Positions 24,723-34,139 of a stretch of DNA of 41,855 nt are shown one piece after another. A program made the position numbers and the translations under genes. The notes beneath the pieces were generated by a model. It worked only from the letters and a program-made list of their open reading frames with translations. It did not search any database and was not told the DNA's origin. Source of the stretch: Promicromonospora sp. MEB111 (GTDB lineage: Bacteria; Actinomycetota; Actinomycetes; Actinomycetales; Cellulomonadaceae); NCBI RefSeq assembly GCF_030209445.1, contig NZ_JARVSD010000031.1, positions 1-41,855 on the forward strand, written 5' to 3'. Within the stretch, counting starts at the first letter, position 1. The number at the start of each line of letters is the position of its first letter.

Positions 24723-25401
24723 GGCCGGCTTCCGCGGGCGCCGGCAGGTCGATCCGGTAGCCCACGCCCGGCACGGTGGCGATGACCCAGGGCTCGCCGA
24801 GCCGTTTGCGCAGCGCCGAGACCGTGATGCGCACGGCGTTGGTGAAGGGGTCGGCGTTCTCGTCCCACGCCCGCTCCAGCAGGTCCTCGGCGCTGACGAT
24901 GCCGCCGTCGGCGGCCATGAGCACCTCCAGCACGGCGAACTGCTTGCGCGTGAGCGGCACGTACCGGCCGTCGCGGTAGACCTCGCGGCGGAACGGGTCG
25001 AGCCGCAGGTCCGCGATCTCCCGCACGGGCGGGCGGTGGTGGGCCCGACGCCGGTCGAGCGCCCGCAGCCGCAGCACGAGCTCGCGCAGCTCGAACGGCT
25101 TGGTGAGGTAGTCGTCGGCGCCCAGCTCGAACCCGGACGCCTTGTCGTCGAGCCGGTCGGCGGCCGTGAGCATCAGGATCGGCATGCCGCTGCCGGACGC
25201 GACCACGGTCCGGGCGACCTCGTCCCCCGAGGGGCCGGGGATGTCGCGGTCGAGCACCGCGATGTCGTAGGCGTTGACGCTCAGCAGCTCCAGCGCCGTG
25301 TCGCCGTCACCCGCGACGTCGGCGGCGATCGCCTCCAGGCGCAGGCCCGCGCGGATGCCCTCCGCCATCTCGGGTTCGTCCTCGACGATCAGCACACGCA
25401 T
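24715..25401 (-). CDS. OmpR/PhoB-family response regulator
   Basis: The 228-residue protein has a receiver domain with acidic residues in VEDEP and the phospho-acceptor Asp51 in VLDRDIPGPSGDE. Conserved Thr in LTAAD and Lys in DYLTKPF follow. A winged-helix DNA-binding domain spans about 130-222 (LTRKQFAVLEVLM, VRITVSALRKRLGEPWVIATVPGVGYRID). The LDRDIPGPxGDE form is frequent in actinobacterial regulators that sit beside FtsX-type exporters. It starts at ATG 25401, with the kinase gene overlapping downstream. Confidence 0.95.
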   Translation of the reverse strand: MRVLIVEDEPEMAEGIRAGLRLEAIAADVAGDGDTALELLSVNAYDIAVLDRDIPGPSGDEVARTVVASGSGMPILMLTAADRLDDKASGFELGADDYLTKPFELRELVLRLRALDRRRAHHRPPVREIADLRLDPFRREVYRDGRYVPLTRKQFAVLEVLMAADGGIVSAEDLLERAWDENADPFTNAVRITVSALRKRLGEPWVIATVPGVGYRIDLPAPAEAGRG

Positions 25402-25489
25402 GCCCTCGATGCTACGGACCGGCGGTATATCGCGGGCGTATCAAAATTCGCATACACGCCCGCAACGGCCTGCCGCCTTGGCTGGCGCC
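25402..25489. promoter_or_regulatory. divergent control region of response regulator and ABC transporter
   Basis: This 88-bp gap contains an AT-rich island (25424-25455) between inverted arms GCGGGCGT (25432-25439) and ACGCCCGC (25456-25463). GTAT and ATAC lie just inside. Repeated GTAT-like steps at 25424, 25438 and (inverted) 25452 could be half-sites for the adjacent regulator. The centre also likely contains the promoter(s), but I cannot assign clear -35/-10 pairs. Confidence 0.4.
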
Positions 25490-26280
<791 letters not shown>

Positions 26281-26281
<1 letters not shown>

Positions 26282-28737
26282 TGCGCACCGTCCTGCTGCA
26301 GTCGCTGCGCCGCCACCTGCGCCGGTACGTCGCGGCCGCGGTCGCCGTGGTGGTCGCCGTCGCCTTCGTCGTGGCGGTCGGCGTGCTCACGACCGGCGTG
26401 CGGACCGGGATCACCGCCGGCGCCGGGTCGCAGTTCGCGGGCGCCGACCACGTGGTCCGGGACCTCGGCACCCAGAACGCGATCACCTACGCCGCGCAGC
26501 ACGGCGACGACGTCGCCGTCCTCGGCTCGGCCACCCTGCCGCTGCGGGCCGGCGCCGAGCAGGCCCCCGGCAAGTTCGTCGGGAACATCGCCGCCGCGCC
26601 GCGGCTGCGCTGGCAGACGCTCGACTCCGGCCGCTTCCCGGAGCGCACCGGCGAGGCCGTCGTCGACGTGTGGACCGCCCAGGACATGGAGATCTCCGTG
26701 GGCGACGAGATCACGCTCGGGGCCGGGTCCACCGCCGCCGACCTGCGGGTGGTGGGCATCGTGGCGGCGTCCGCGAACCTGGGCCAGGCCGCGGTCTACG
26801 TCACCTTCGAGCAGCTGCTGAACTGGCGCGACGACGAGACCCTCCTGCTCGACCGGGCGGTGGTCGTCGGGGACACCGGCCCGCTGCCCGACGGCGCGAC
26901 GGCGGTCACGCCCGAGGAGCACGCCGCCGAGAGCATGGCCCAGCACACCAACAACGTGAACGTCCTGTCGCTGCTGCTGCTGGTCTTCGCCGGCATCGCG
27001 CTCCTCGTCTCGGTGCTGGTCATCGCGAACACGTTCTCGATCCTCTTCGCCCAGCGGGTGCGCGACCTCGCGCTGCTGCGCTGCGTCGGCGCCACGCGCC
27101 GGCAGGTCATGGGGTCGGTGCGGCGGGAGGCCGCCGTCGTCGGGGTGCTCGCCTCGCTGGTCGGGGTCGCGGTCGGCACCGGCGCCGGCTACGGCCTGGT
27201 CGCCCTGGTCGACGCGCTCACGCGACAGAGCCCGCTGTCCGCTCCCGCGCAGCTCCCGGGCTGGTGGCTGCTGGGCGGGTTCGCGGTAGGGCTGGTGGTG
27301 ACGGCGGTCGCGTCCTGGCTGCCGACCCGGCGCGTCGTCCGGATCAGCCCGCTGGCGGCGCTGCGGCCCGACGGCGCCGTGGACGTGCGGTCGGGCGCGG
27401 GCCGGAACCGGGTGGCGCTCGGGGCGCTGTTCCTGGCCGGCGGCGTCGTGCTGCTGGCGGTGGCGGCCGTGCGGGACAGCACCGTCAGCATGGTGGCCGG
27501 CGGCGGCACGCTGTTCGCGGGCGTGCTCCTCCTCGGGCCCCTGGTGGTCCCGCGGGTGGTGCGGGTCGTCGGGGCGCTGCTCGGCCCCGGCGGGCGGCTC
27601 GCCACGGAGAACGCCGTGCGCAACCCCCGCCGGACCGCGACCACCACGGCGTCCCTGCTGGTCGGCGTCACCCTGACGACGGCGGTGCTCACCGGGCTGG
27701 CCACCACGCGCGCCTCGGTGGACGCGAACCACGGCACCGCGCACCCGCTCGACGTCGCGCTCACCTCGTGGACCGGGCCTCTGGACGCCGCCGTGCTGGA
27801 CCGGGTGCGGGCCACGCCCGGCGTGGGCGAGGCGATCGCCGTCGACGGCGTGCTGGTGGACCTGGCAGGGGCCGAGGGCGCCGGATCGGGCGGGGCCGGC
27901 CGGCCGCTCCTGCTGCTCGGCGCGCCCGACGCGGATCAGGTCGCTCGCGACGGCGGGGCGTTCGCGCGGGTCGAGCCGGGCACGGTCGCGCTGGACGCGG
28001 ACGTGTACGGCGAGGACCCGGCGGAGCGGCTGGGCGACAGGACCGCCGGCACGGTGACGGCGAGCGCCGGCGGGGACGGCGAGCACGACGTCGCCGCCTC
28101 GCCCGTTCAGCTGCGGGTCACCACGGGCACGGGCTGGGGCGGGGCGGGCATCGTCGCCCCGGAGACGCTGACGGACCTGGGCACGCCGCGGACGTACGCG
28201 GTGTGGGTCCGCGCCTCGGCCGACGCCGACCCGGTCGCGCTCCTCGCGGACATGGACACGCTGGCGGACGACATCGGCGCCGACGTCGACAACGGGCTGC
28301 GGGCCGAGGTCGCCGACCACCAGATGCTGGGGACCATCACCGCCGCGACGCTCGGGCTGCTGGGCATCTCCGTGGTGATCGCGCTGATCGGGATCGCGAA
28401 CACGCTGGGCCTGTCCGTGCTGGAACGGGTCCGCGAGCACGCGATGCTGCGCGCGCTCGGGCTCACCCGGCGGCAGCTGCGGCGGATGCTGGCGGCCGAG
28501 GCCGTGCTGCTGTCGGTGACCGCGACCCTGCTCGGCACCGTGCTCGGCGTGGGGTTCGCCTGGGTCGGCTACGAGACGTTCGTCCAGGCGGCGCTCGACG
28601 CCGCGACCTGGCGCGTCCCGTGGGTCCAGCTCGCCGCCGTCCTCCCCGTGGGAGCCCTGGCGGGGCTCGCGGCCGCCGTCCTCCCGGCCCGCCGGGCGGC
28701 CGCCGTCACGCCGACGGCGGCCCTGACCCTCGACTGA
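26281..28737 (+). CDS. FtsX-type ABC transporter permease, duplicated domain
   Basis: This 818-residue permease has the ten-helix actinobacterial arrangement. There is an N-terminal helix (about 15-40) and an extracytoplasmic domain (about 45-220). A first FtsX domain (about 220-360) has LALLRCVGATRRQVMGSV, two central helices follow, then a second extracytoplasmic domain (about 460-680). A second FtsX domain has HAMLRALGLTRRQLRRMLAAE near the C-terminus, ending in helices and PTAALTLD. The two matched coupling-loop motifs show internal duplication. Such transporters export or extract envelope molecules, or confer resistance to membrane-active compounds. The divergent two-component pair probably controls it. 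Substrate unknown. Confidence 0.92.
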
Positions 28738-28758
28738 CGCCGCCGGGCCGCACCACCC

Positions 28759-28829
28759 CCGGTGTTGACCACAGCGGTTGCTGCCAGGCGGAGGGCCCAG
28801 GTGGCAGCAGCTGCTGTGGTCAACACCGG
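28759..28829. repeat. hairpin between convergent permease and oxidoreductase genes, family B
   Basis: Arms 28759-28786 (starts CCGGTGTTGACCACAGC) and 28802-28829 are 28 bp with two mismatches, around a 15-nt loop. It lies 21 bp after the permease stop and 30 bp before the oxidoreductase stop. GACCA-N7-TGCTGCCA within the arms and a RCGGA start to the loop are shared with the hairpin at 23513-23567. Confidence 0.87.
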
Positions 28830-28859
28830 TGGGTCAGCCGGGAGGGCAGCCCCGGGAGG

Positions 28860-30593
28860 TCAGCCGGCTCGGGTCTCCAGGACTGCCATGGCGGCGGCAC
28901 GGCCCGGGATGCCGCTCACGCCACCGCCGCGGCGGGCGCCGGCGCCCGCGAGCAGCACCCGCGGGTGCGGCGTCGCCACGCCCCAGCGCTCGGCGGCACT
29001 GGGCGCGGACCCGGGGTCGACCCAGGTCGCGGCCCCGCTCCCGGCTCCACCGTCAGCCCCGTGCCGAGCCCCGGTCCCACCCGCCGCACCCGGCGCGTCG
29101 GACCCGTGCTCCGCGAACGGCCAGCTCAGGTCGCGGTGGAAGATGTGCCCGCCCGGCAGCCCCACGTCGCCCTCCAGGTCCACGGGGGTGCGCACCTCCA
29201 GGCAGGGCGCGCCGTCGGCGTCGAGCGCGAGCACGTCCTCGATGGGCTCGGCCAGCACGGTGTTCAGGGACGCGAGGGTGGCCCTCAGGGCCCGCTCGCG
29301 GGCGCCGTCCGGGTCGGCGCGGAAGAGCCGGGCCGGCATGTGCAGGCCGAACAGCGTGATGGTCTGCGCCTCGGTCGCGGCGAGCTCCGGGCCGAGGATC
29401 GTCCGGTCGGACAGCGTGTGGCAGTAGATCTCGCTGGGCGGCAGGTCGGGGATGCGCCCGGCGGCGGCCTGCGCGTACGCGTCCTGGAGCTGGGTCAGCG
29501 ACTCGTTGACGTGCAGCGTGCCGCTGAACGCAGCCACGGGGTCCACGTCGTCGCGGAGCCGGGGCAGCCGGCTCAGCAGCATGTTCACCTTGAGCTGGGC
29601 ACCCTCGGGCCCTGACCCGGCAGCCCCGGCCGGTTCCGCGGTGGCCGAACCGGAGGCCGCACCCCGCCCGGCCACGGCGAGCAGCCGCTCCAGCTCCGCC
29701 GGGGCGCACCCCGCGAGCACGTGCCCGGCGGTCACGCCCCGGGTGCGCCCGTCGGCGTCGGTCCAGGCCACCTCGGCGCCCACGGCCCCGGGGTCGACGG
29801 CGGTGACGGTCGCCGAGGTGACGATCGTGGCGCCGGCCGCGACCGCGGCGTCGCGCAGGGCGCCGGAGACGGCGCCCATGCCGCCCACCGGCACGTCCCA
29901 GTCGCCGGTCCCGTTGCCGATCACGTGGTAGAGGAAGCAGCGGTTCTGCCGCAGGGACGGCTCGTCGACGTCGGCGAACGTGCCGATCAGGCCGTCGGTC
30001 GCGGCGACGCCCCGCACGACGTCGTCGGCGAAGGTACGGCGCAGCACCTCACCGAGCGGCTCCTCGAAGAGCGCGCGCCAGGCATCGTCGCCCACGCCGT
30101 CGGCCACGAGGTGCCGCACCGCGGAGCGCGGGAGCAGGGGTTCGGTGAGCGTCGGCGCGAGGCGGCGGGCCACCTCGGCGGTCATCCGGTAGAACCGGCC
30201 CCAGGCCTCGAAGTCGGCGTCGGATCCGGTGAGGCGCCGGAACGAGGCGCGCGTGGCGGCGTCGTCCTGCGTGTCGACCAGCAGGCCGCCGTCGGCCACG
30301 GGCGTGTACGACGACCAGCGGCGCCGCACGAGGCGCACCGGCAGGCCGAGCTCGTCGACGATCCGGCGCGGCAGGAGCGAGACGAGGTAGGAGTAGCGCG
30401 ACAGACGGGCGTCGACGCCCGCGAACGGCCGGGCCGAGACGGCGGCGCCGCCCACGTGGTCGGCGCGCTCCAGGACGAGGACCGAGCGTCCGCCGCGGGC
30501 CGCGTAGGCCGCCGCGGTGAGGCCGTTGTGACCGCCACCCACGACGACGACGTCGTACCGGGCGCGCAGGGGGTCGAGCAGGGAATCGGGCAT
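28860..30593 (-). CDS. FAD-dependent oxidoreductase, phytoene-dehydrogenase-like
   Basis: The 577-residue protein has an N-terminal dinucleotide-binding fold, YDVVVVGGGHNGLTAAAYAARGG (about 12-34), then LVLERADHVGGAAVS. It ends with the second FAD-contact region LLAGAGARRGGGVSGIPGRAAA, typical of the amine-oxidase/CrtI superfamily. It is soluble-looking, with an Ala/Gly-rich insert near residue 310 and another near 520. No carotenoid genes flank it, so carotenoid function is not supported; a general oxidoreductase or pyridine nucleotide-disulfide-like role is possible. ATG 30593 gives the tightest N-terminus, while ATG 30602 and GTG 30617 are in frame and none has a good ribosome binding site. 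It is divergent from the NlpC/P60 gene. Confidence 0.87.
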   Translation of the reverse strand: MPDSLLDPLRARYDVVVVGGGHNGLTAAAYAARGGRSVLVLERADHVGGAAVSARPFAGVDARLSRYSYLVSLLPRRIVDELGLPVRLVRRRWSSYTPVADGGLLVDTQDDAATRASFRRLTGSDADFEAWGRFYRMTAEVARRLAPTLTEPLLPRSAVRHLVADGVGDDAWRALFEEPLGEVLRRTFADDVVRGVAATDGLIGTFADVDEPSLRQNRCFLYHVIGNGTGDWDVPVGGMGAVSGALRDAAVAAGATIVTSATVTAVDPGAVGAEVAWTDADGRTRGVTAGHVLAGCAPAELERLLAVAGRGAASGSATAEPAGAAGSGPEGAQLKVNMLLSRLPRLRDDVDPVAAFSGTLHVNESLTQLQDAYAQAAAGRIPDLPPSEIYCHTLSDRTILGPELAATEAQTITLFGLHMPARLFRADPDGARERALRATLASLNTVLAEPIEDVLALDADGAPCLEVRTPVDLEGDVGLPGGHIFHRDLSWPFAEHGSDAPGAAGGTGARHGADGGAGSGAATWVDPGSAPSAAERWGVATPHPRVLLAGAGARRGGGVSGIPGRAAAMAVLETRAG

Positions 30594-30651
30594 GCACGCC
30601 ATGGTGACACGCGGCACTCATTGCCAGGAACGTTCCATCACAAGACGGTAT

Positions 30652-30667
30652 GTGACCTAATCGTGAC
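30652..30667 (+). promoter_or_regulatory. GTGAC direct repeat, possible MtrA-type site
   Basis: Two GTGAC copies (30652-30656 and 30663-30667) are exactly 11 bp apart; read on the minus strand they are GTCAC repeats. One-turn direct repeats are typical of OmpR-family regulators. GTCACA-like repeats are reported for MtrA, which controls wall hydrolase genes in mycobacteria. The second copy overlaps the proposed -35 of the NlpC/P60 gene. Confidence 0.4.
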
Positions 30668-30691
30668 ATTTCCGCAACGGACGAGTACGGT
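30663..30691 (+). promoter_or_regulatory. promoter of riboswitch and NlpC/P60 gene
   Basis: GTGACA (30663-30668) and TACGGT (30686-30691) are 17 nt apart, a plausible sigma-A pair. A start near 30698 would place the riboswitch about 30 nt into the transcript. Confidence 0.5.
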
Positions 30692-30728
30692 CGATCTCGC
30701 CGCTCCAGAAACGGGGAGGTCCAGGCCC

Positions 30729-30888
30729 GGACGCCGAATCCTGTCACCGGTCCTGAGCAGCCAGAACGTGACAGGGGCGGGGGAACCAGGTAAGCCGGGC
30801 ACGCGAGTGTCCTCGGGGTGAAGCCTCCTTGTGAGGCCGGGTGATCGCTCTCCCCATCCGAACCCGACAGCTCACCTCGTAGGCGTCC
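30729..30888 (+). promoter_or_regulatory. c-di-AMP riboswitch (ydaO/yuaA class)
   Basis: The conserved blocks of the actinobacterial ydaO class appear in order: GGACGCCGAATCC at 30729, a CCTGTCAC/GTGACAGG stem, GGGGGAACCAGGTAA, CTCGGGGTGAAGCC, CCGGGTGATC, then TCCCCATCCGAACCCGACAG and CTCACCTCGTAGGCGT. The closing P1 helix is exact: GGACGCC (30729-30735) with GGCGTCC (30882-30888). P1 ends directly at the GAGGAG ribosome binding site of the gene at 30902. This RNA class binds cyclic di-AMP and in actinobacteria commonly precedes peptidoglycan hydrolase genes. Confidence 0.93.
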
Positions 30889-30901
30889 GAGGAGATCACT
30901 G

Positions 30902-31786
30902 GTGACCGTACTCACCGACCGCACCCACGACTGGGCGGACGACCAGGCAAACCGACCCAGCAACCGGGGGCGGCACCGCGCCGAGGGCCCCGCTCTCACC
31001 CCCTTCACCGCCCTGACCCAGACAGCAGCCGAGAATGCCGCCCGTACCGGCGCCATCGCGGTCGTCACGTCCGGCATGCTCGCGTCGGTCTTCACCCAGA
31101 CCGCCCACACCGCGCCTGCCGAGTCCCACACCCAGACCACGCTCGCCAACAAGACGTTCGACACCAAGACCCGTGCGGGTCTCGCCGAGAACCTCGTGAC
31201 CAAGGTCCAGGTCGCCCACGACGCCGACTTCCAGGCCGAGCAGGGCCACGTCACCGTGACCCCGTACGCCGAGACCGAGGCCGGCATCGCCGAGGCCAAG
31301 GCGAAGGCCGAGGCCGAGGCTCGCGCCAAGGCAGAGGCGGAAGCCAAGGCGAAGGCCGAGGCGGAGGCGAAGGCCGCCGCCGAGGCTGCCGCGGCAGCGG
31401 CCGCCGAGGCCGAGGCAGCCGTGGCGGCAGCCGCCGAGTCCTCTGCGGACCTGGGGCAGCAGGCCGTCAACCTCGCCCTCGAGTACGTGGGCGTGCCCTA
31501 CGTGTGGGGCGGAGCCTCCCCCAGCGGCTTCGACTGCTCCGGGCTCATCCAGTACGTCTACGCCCAGCTCGGGGTCAGCCTCCCGCACAGCTCGGCCTCG
31601 ATGTCGACCGTCGGCTACCAGGTCTCCGCCGCGGAGGCCCAGCCGGGCGACATCGTCTGGACGTCCGGCCACGTCTCGCTCTACGCGGGCGACGGCATGG
31701 TCGTCGAGGCCCAGCAGGAGGGCGTCCCCGTGCACTACACGGAGATGTGGCAGACCAACCCGGTCTTCATCCGGGTGACGGGCTGA
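30902..31786 (+). CDS. secreted NlpC/P60 (C40) peptidoglycan hydrolase
   Basis: C40 peptidases cut stem peptides of peptidoglycan, typically the D-Glu-diaminopimelate bond. The 294-residue protein starts with GTG 30902 after GAGGAG. It has a hydrophilic N-terminus of about 45 residues, a hydrophobic export/anchor segment (about 48-66), then a strikingly regular Ala/Glu/Lys repeat helix (about 125-180, AKAEAEAKAKAE style), likely a coiled or rigid stalk. The catalytic domain spans about 183-294, with GVPYVWGGASPSGFDCSG (catalytic Cys212), His257 in SGHVSLYAG and a polar third residue near 268-270. Riboswitch control by c-di-AMP ties it to turgor and wall homeostasis. A strong hairpin follows the gene. 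Confidence 0.95.
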   Translation: MTVLTDRTHDWADDQANRPSNRGRHRAEGPALTPFTALTQTAAENAARTGAIAVVTSGMLASVFTQTAHTAPAESHTQTTLANKTFDTKTRAGLAENLVTKVQVAHDADFQAEQGHVTVTPYAETEAGIAEAKAKAEAEARAKAEAEAKAKAEAEAKAAAEAAAAAAAEAEAAVAAAAESSADLGQQAVNLALEYVGVPYVWGGASPSGFDCSGLIQYVYAQLGVSLPHSSASMSTVGYQVSAAEAQPGDIVWTSGHVSLYAGDGMVVEAQQEGVPVHYTEMWQTNPVFIRVTG

Positions 31787-31809
31787 CGCCTCCCGCGTCG
31801 CACTTCGGG

Positions 31810-31858
31810 GCGCCCGTCCGGCTTGCCGAGGTTCCTCCCTGGCAAGCCGGACGGGCGC
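31810..31858 (+). terminator. hairpin after the NlpC/P60 gene
   Basis: Perfect 18-bp arms (31810-31827, GCGCCCGTCCGGCTTGCC; 31841-31858) surround a 13-nt loop, 24 bp beyond the stop. The tail TCTGCTTCGTGT is only mildly U-rich, so termination may be imperfect. It separates the riboswitch transcript from the dehydrogenase gene at 31894. Confidence 0.75.
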
Positions 31859-31893
31859 TCTGCTTCGTGTCCCGGTCGGGTAACGTCCCCGGC

Positions 31894-32874
31894 GTGAAGA
31901 TCCTCGTACCGGACGTGCCCTTCGACCTCGACTTCCCGTCCCTGCTGCCCGACGGCGGCGCCTCCTTCGCGCCCGGCGGCACAGACACCGTCGCCACCTA
32001 CGCGATGAACGAGCCGATCCCCGCCGAGCACACCGACGCCGAGCTGCTCGTCACCTGGTCCAGCCCGCCCAAGATCGTGGCCGACGCCGCCGAGCGGCTG
32101 ACCGGCCTGCGCTGGGTGCAGCCCCTCTCCGCGGGACCGGACGTCGCGCTGCGCTCCGGGTTCGCACCCGACGTGGTCATCTCCTCCGGGCAGTCCCTGC
32201 ACGACGACACCGTCACCGAGCACGCGCTGGCCCTGATCCTCGCGTCGGTCCGCCGGATCGACGTGTCCCTGGCCGCGCAGCGGGAGCACCGCTGGGCCAA
32301 GGAGATCGCGTTCGCCCAGGCCGACGGCGTCACCGGCCGCGAGTACTCGCTCGACGGCGCGCGCGTGACGATCTGGGGCTTCGGGTCCATCGCGCTACGC
32401 CTGGCACCCCTGCTGACCGCGCTCGGCGCGCAGGTCACGGGCGTCGCCTCGCGGGCGGGCGAGCGCTCCGGCTACCGGGTGGTCGACGCCGCCGGCCTCG
32501 ACGCGCTGCTGGCCGAGACCGATCTGCTCGTCTCGCTCCTGCCCGCCGTGCCTGCGACGCGGCACATCCTCGACGCCCGGCTGCTCGGCCTGCTGCCGCC
32601 GTCCGCGCGGTTCGTGAACGTCGGCCGCGGCGCGACCGTGGACGAGGCCGCGCTGGAGGACGCCCTGCGCTCCGGGCGGCTGGCCGGCGCGGCGCTCGAC
32701 GTCATGGAGACCGAGCCGCTGCCCGCCGACTCGCCGCTGTGGGACGTGCCGAACCTGATCCTCACGCCGCACGTCGCGGGCGGCCGGCCCCGCGGCGCGG
32801 CCCGCTTCCTGGCCGAGCAGCTCACGGCCTGGCGCACGGGCGGCGACCTCCGCAACGTCGCGACCCGCCCCTGA
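31894..32874 (+). CDS. D-isomer-specific 2-hydroxyacid dehydrogenase
   Basis: The 326-residue protein belongs to the NAD-dependent 2-hydroxyacid dehydrogenase/phosphoglycerate dehydrogenase-like family. The start is GTG 31894 (MKILVPDVPFDL); the open frame continues upstream without start features. It has a glycine-rich nucleotide loop, TIWGFGSIALRLAPLL (about 159-174), catalytic Arg245 in VNVGRGA, Glu272 or Glu274 in VMETEPLP and His293 in TPHVAGG. The usual GxGxxG reads GFGSIA, so the third Gly is Ala. It is followed by a hairpin and the convergent mutM gene. Substrate is not predictable; the serine pathway enzyme SerA is longer and has a regulatory domain absent here. Confidence 0.92.
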   Translation: MKILVPDVPFDLDFPSLLPDGGASFAPGGTDTVATYAMNEPIPAEHTDAELLVTWSSPPKIVADAAERLTGLRWVQPLSAGPDVALRSGFAPDVVISSGQSLHDDTVTEHALALILASVRRIDVSLAAQREHRWAKEIAFAQADGVTGREYSLDGARVTIWGFGSIALRLAPLLTALGAQVTGVASRAGERSGYRVVDAAGLDALLAETDLLVSLLPAVPATRHILDARLLGLLPPSARFVNVGRGATVDEAALEDALRSGRLAGAALDVMETEPLPADSPLWDVPNLILTPHVAGGRPRGAARFLAEQLTAWRTGGDLRNVATRP

Positions 32875-32883
32875 CGCCTCGTC

Positions 32884-32938
32884 GAGTGCTGGGTAGGTGT
32901 TGCTCCGAGCGCTTGGAACCAACACATACCCAGCACTC
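32884..32938. repeat. hairpin between convergent dehydrogenase gene and mutM, family C copy 1
   Basis: Arms 32884-32902 (GAGTGCTGGGTAGGTGTTG) and 32920-32938 match with one mismatch, around a 17-nt loop. It starts 9 bp after one stop and ends 19 bp before the other. Read on the minus strand it has ACCGTTGAGTGCTGGGTAT, almost identical to the arm start of the element at 37188-37260. Confidence 0.87.
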
Positions 32939-32957
32939 AACGGTGCGGGGCGGGCGG

Positions 32958-34139
32958 TCAGAGACCGCGCGGGCGCGGCTGGCAGACCGGGCAGCTGAAC
33001 GACGACCGATTCATGAACGCGTCGCGGCGCACCAGCGCACCGCAGCGGCGGCACTCCTCGTTCTCCCGGCCGTACACGGCGAGCGACCGGTCGAAGTACC
33101 CCGACTGGCCGTTGACGTTGACGTACAGCTCGTCGAAGCTTGTGCCGCCCTGGGCGAGCGCCTCGCGCATCACCTCGGCCGCCGAGTCCAGCACGCGGCG
33201 CACGTCCGCCGCCCGCAGCTTGTCGGTCGCCCGGGCCCAGTGCACCTGCGCTCGCCACAACGCCTCGTCGGCATAGATGTTGCCCACGCCGGACACGACC
33301 GTCTGGTCCAGCAGCGCGCGCTTGACCTGTGTCCGACGGCGGCGGAACCGGCCCACCAGGGCGTCCAGGTCCAGGTTCGGGTCGAGCAGGTCGCGCGCGA
33401 TGTGTGCCACCGGCTCGGGCAGCACGGGCAGGTCGGAGCCGTGGCCGGCGGGAACGCTCGGAGCCGACGGAGCTGATGCGGCCTGCGGAGACGCCGTGCG
33501 CGACGGCGCAGTGATCGGCCGCCGAGCGCCCGACGTCGCGGCAGCACTCGCCCGGGGCGCGCTGCCGTCGGGCACGAGGTCCTGGACGCTCAGGTGCCCG
33601 AAGGTCCGCTGGTCCACGAAGTCGAGGTACCGCGCGCCGGAGGGGGCGCCCTCCAGGTGCAGGCGGACCCGGAGGTGGGGGTGCTGCCAGTCGTCCGCCG
33701 CGTCGGCGGCACCGGTCGGGATCCGGGCGGGCTCCTCGCCCGGGGCCGCGGTCGGCACGGCACCGCGCACGAGGAGCTGGCCCGACATCCCGAGGTGCGC
33801 CAGCAGGGCCGCGGCGGGGCGGGGTTCGGCGGGGGTCGCGGGCTCGGCGGGCTCGGCCGCCGGGGCGGGGTTCGCCGACGGGGCCGCATCGGGCGCCGGC
33901 GCCGGGGCCGAAGCCGAAGCCGCGGCCTCGGGCTCCGTCAGCGGCAGCCAGAGGAACTTGCCGCGGCGCACCGCGGCCGCCAGACGCTGTCCGGTGAGCT
34001 GGTCGCGGAAGGAGTCCGGGCCGCCGTCGTGCCTGCGGACGCTGTACTCGCGGAAGACCTCGACCTCGCGCACCACGGCGCCCACGACGAGCCGGTCGAG
34101 ACCGTCACGGACGGTCTCGACCTCGGGGAGCTCAGGCAC
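32958..34139 (-). CDS. mutM: formamidopyrimidine-DNA glycosylase with two linker expansions
   Basis: MutM (Fpg) excises 8-oxoguanine and cuts the strand by beta,delta-elimination. After Met removal the catalytic Pro is residue 1 ([14 protein letters not shown], with Glu next). Lys61 in RRGKFLWL, the helix-two-turn-helix [25 protein letters not shown] (about 271-295) and a zinc finger with Cys363, 366, 383 and 386 (ECRRCG and FSCPVCQ) are all present. At 393 residues it is about 100 longer than usual. The excess is two Ala/Pro/Ser inserts at residues 69-109 and 194-238, both outside catalytic motifs. GTG 34139 overlaps the rnc stop by 8 nt, so the two are coupled. Confidence 0.96.
   Translation of the reverse strand: MPELPEVETVRDGLDRLVVGAVVREVEVFREYSVRRHDGGPDSFRDQLTGQRLAAAVRRGKFLWLPLTEPEAAASASAPAPAPDAAPSANPAPAAEPAEPATPAEPRPAAALLAHLGMSGQLLVRGAVPTAAPGEEPARIPTGAADAADDWQHPHLRVRLHLEGAPSGARYLDFVDQRTFGHLSVQDLVPDGSAPRASAAATSGARRPITAPSRTASPQAASAPSAPSVPAGHGSDLPVLPEPVAHIARDLLDPNLDLDALVGRFRRRRTQVKRALLDQTVVSGVGNIYADEALWRAQVHWARATDKLRAADVRRVLDSAAEVMREALAQGGTSFDELYVNVNGQSGYFDRSLAVYGRENEECRRCGALVRRDAFMNRSSFSCPVCQPRPRGL

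Noticed and set aside
28860-30593. Carotenoid phytoene desaturase
   Set aside because: The fold family fits, but there are no other carotenoid genes nearby and the motifs do not fix the substrate.
30627-30636. GGAACGTTCC palindrome before the FAD oxidoreductase gene as an operator
   Set aside because: Only 10 bp with no extension; too short to claim over chance.
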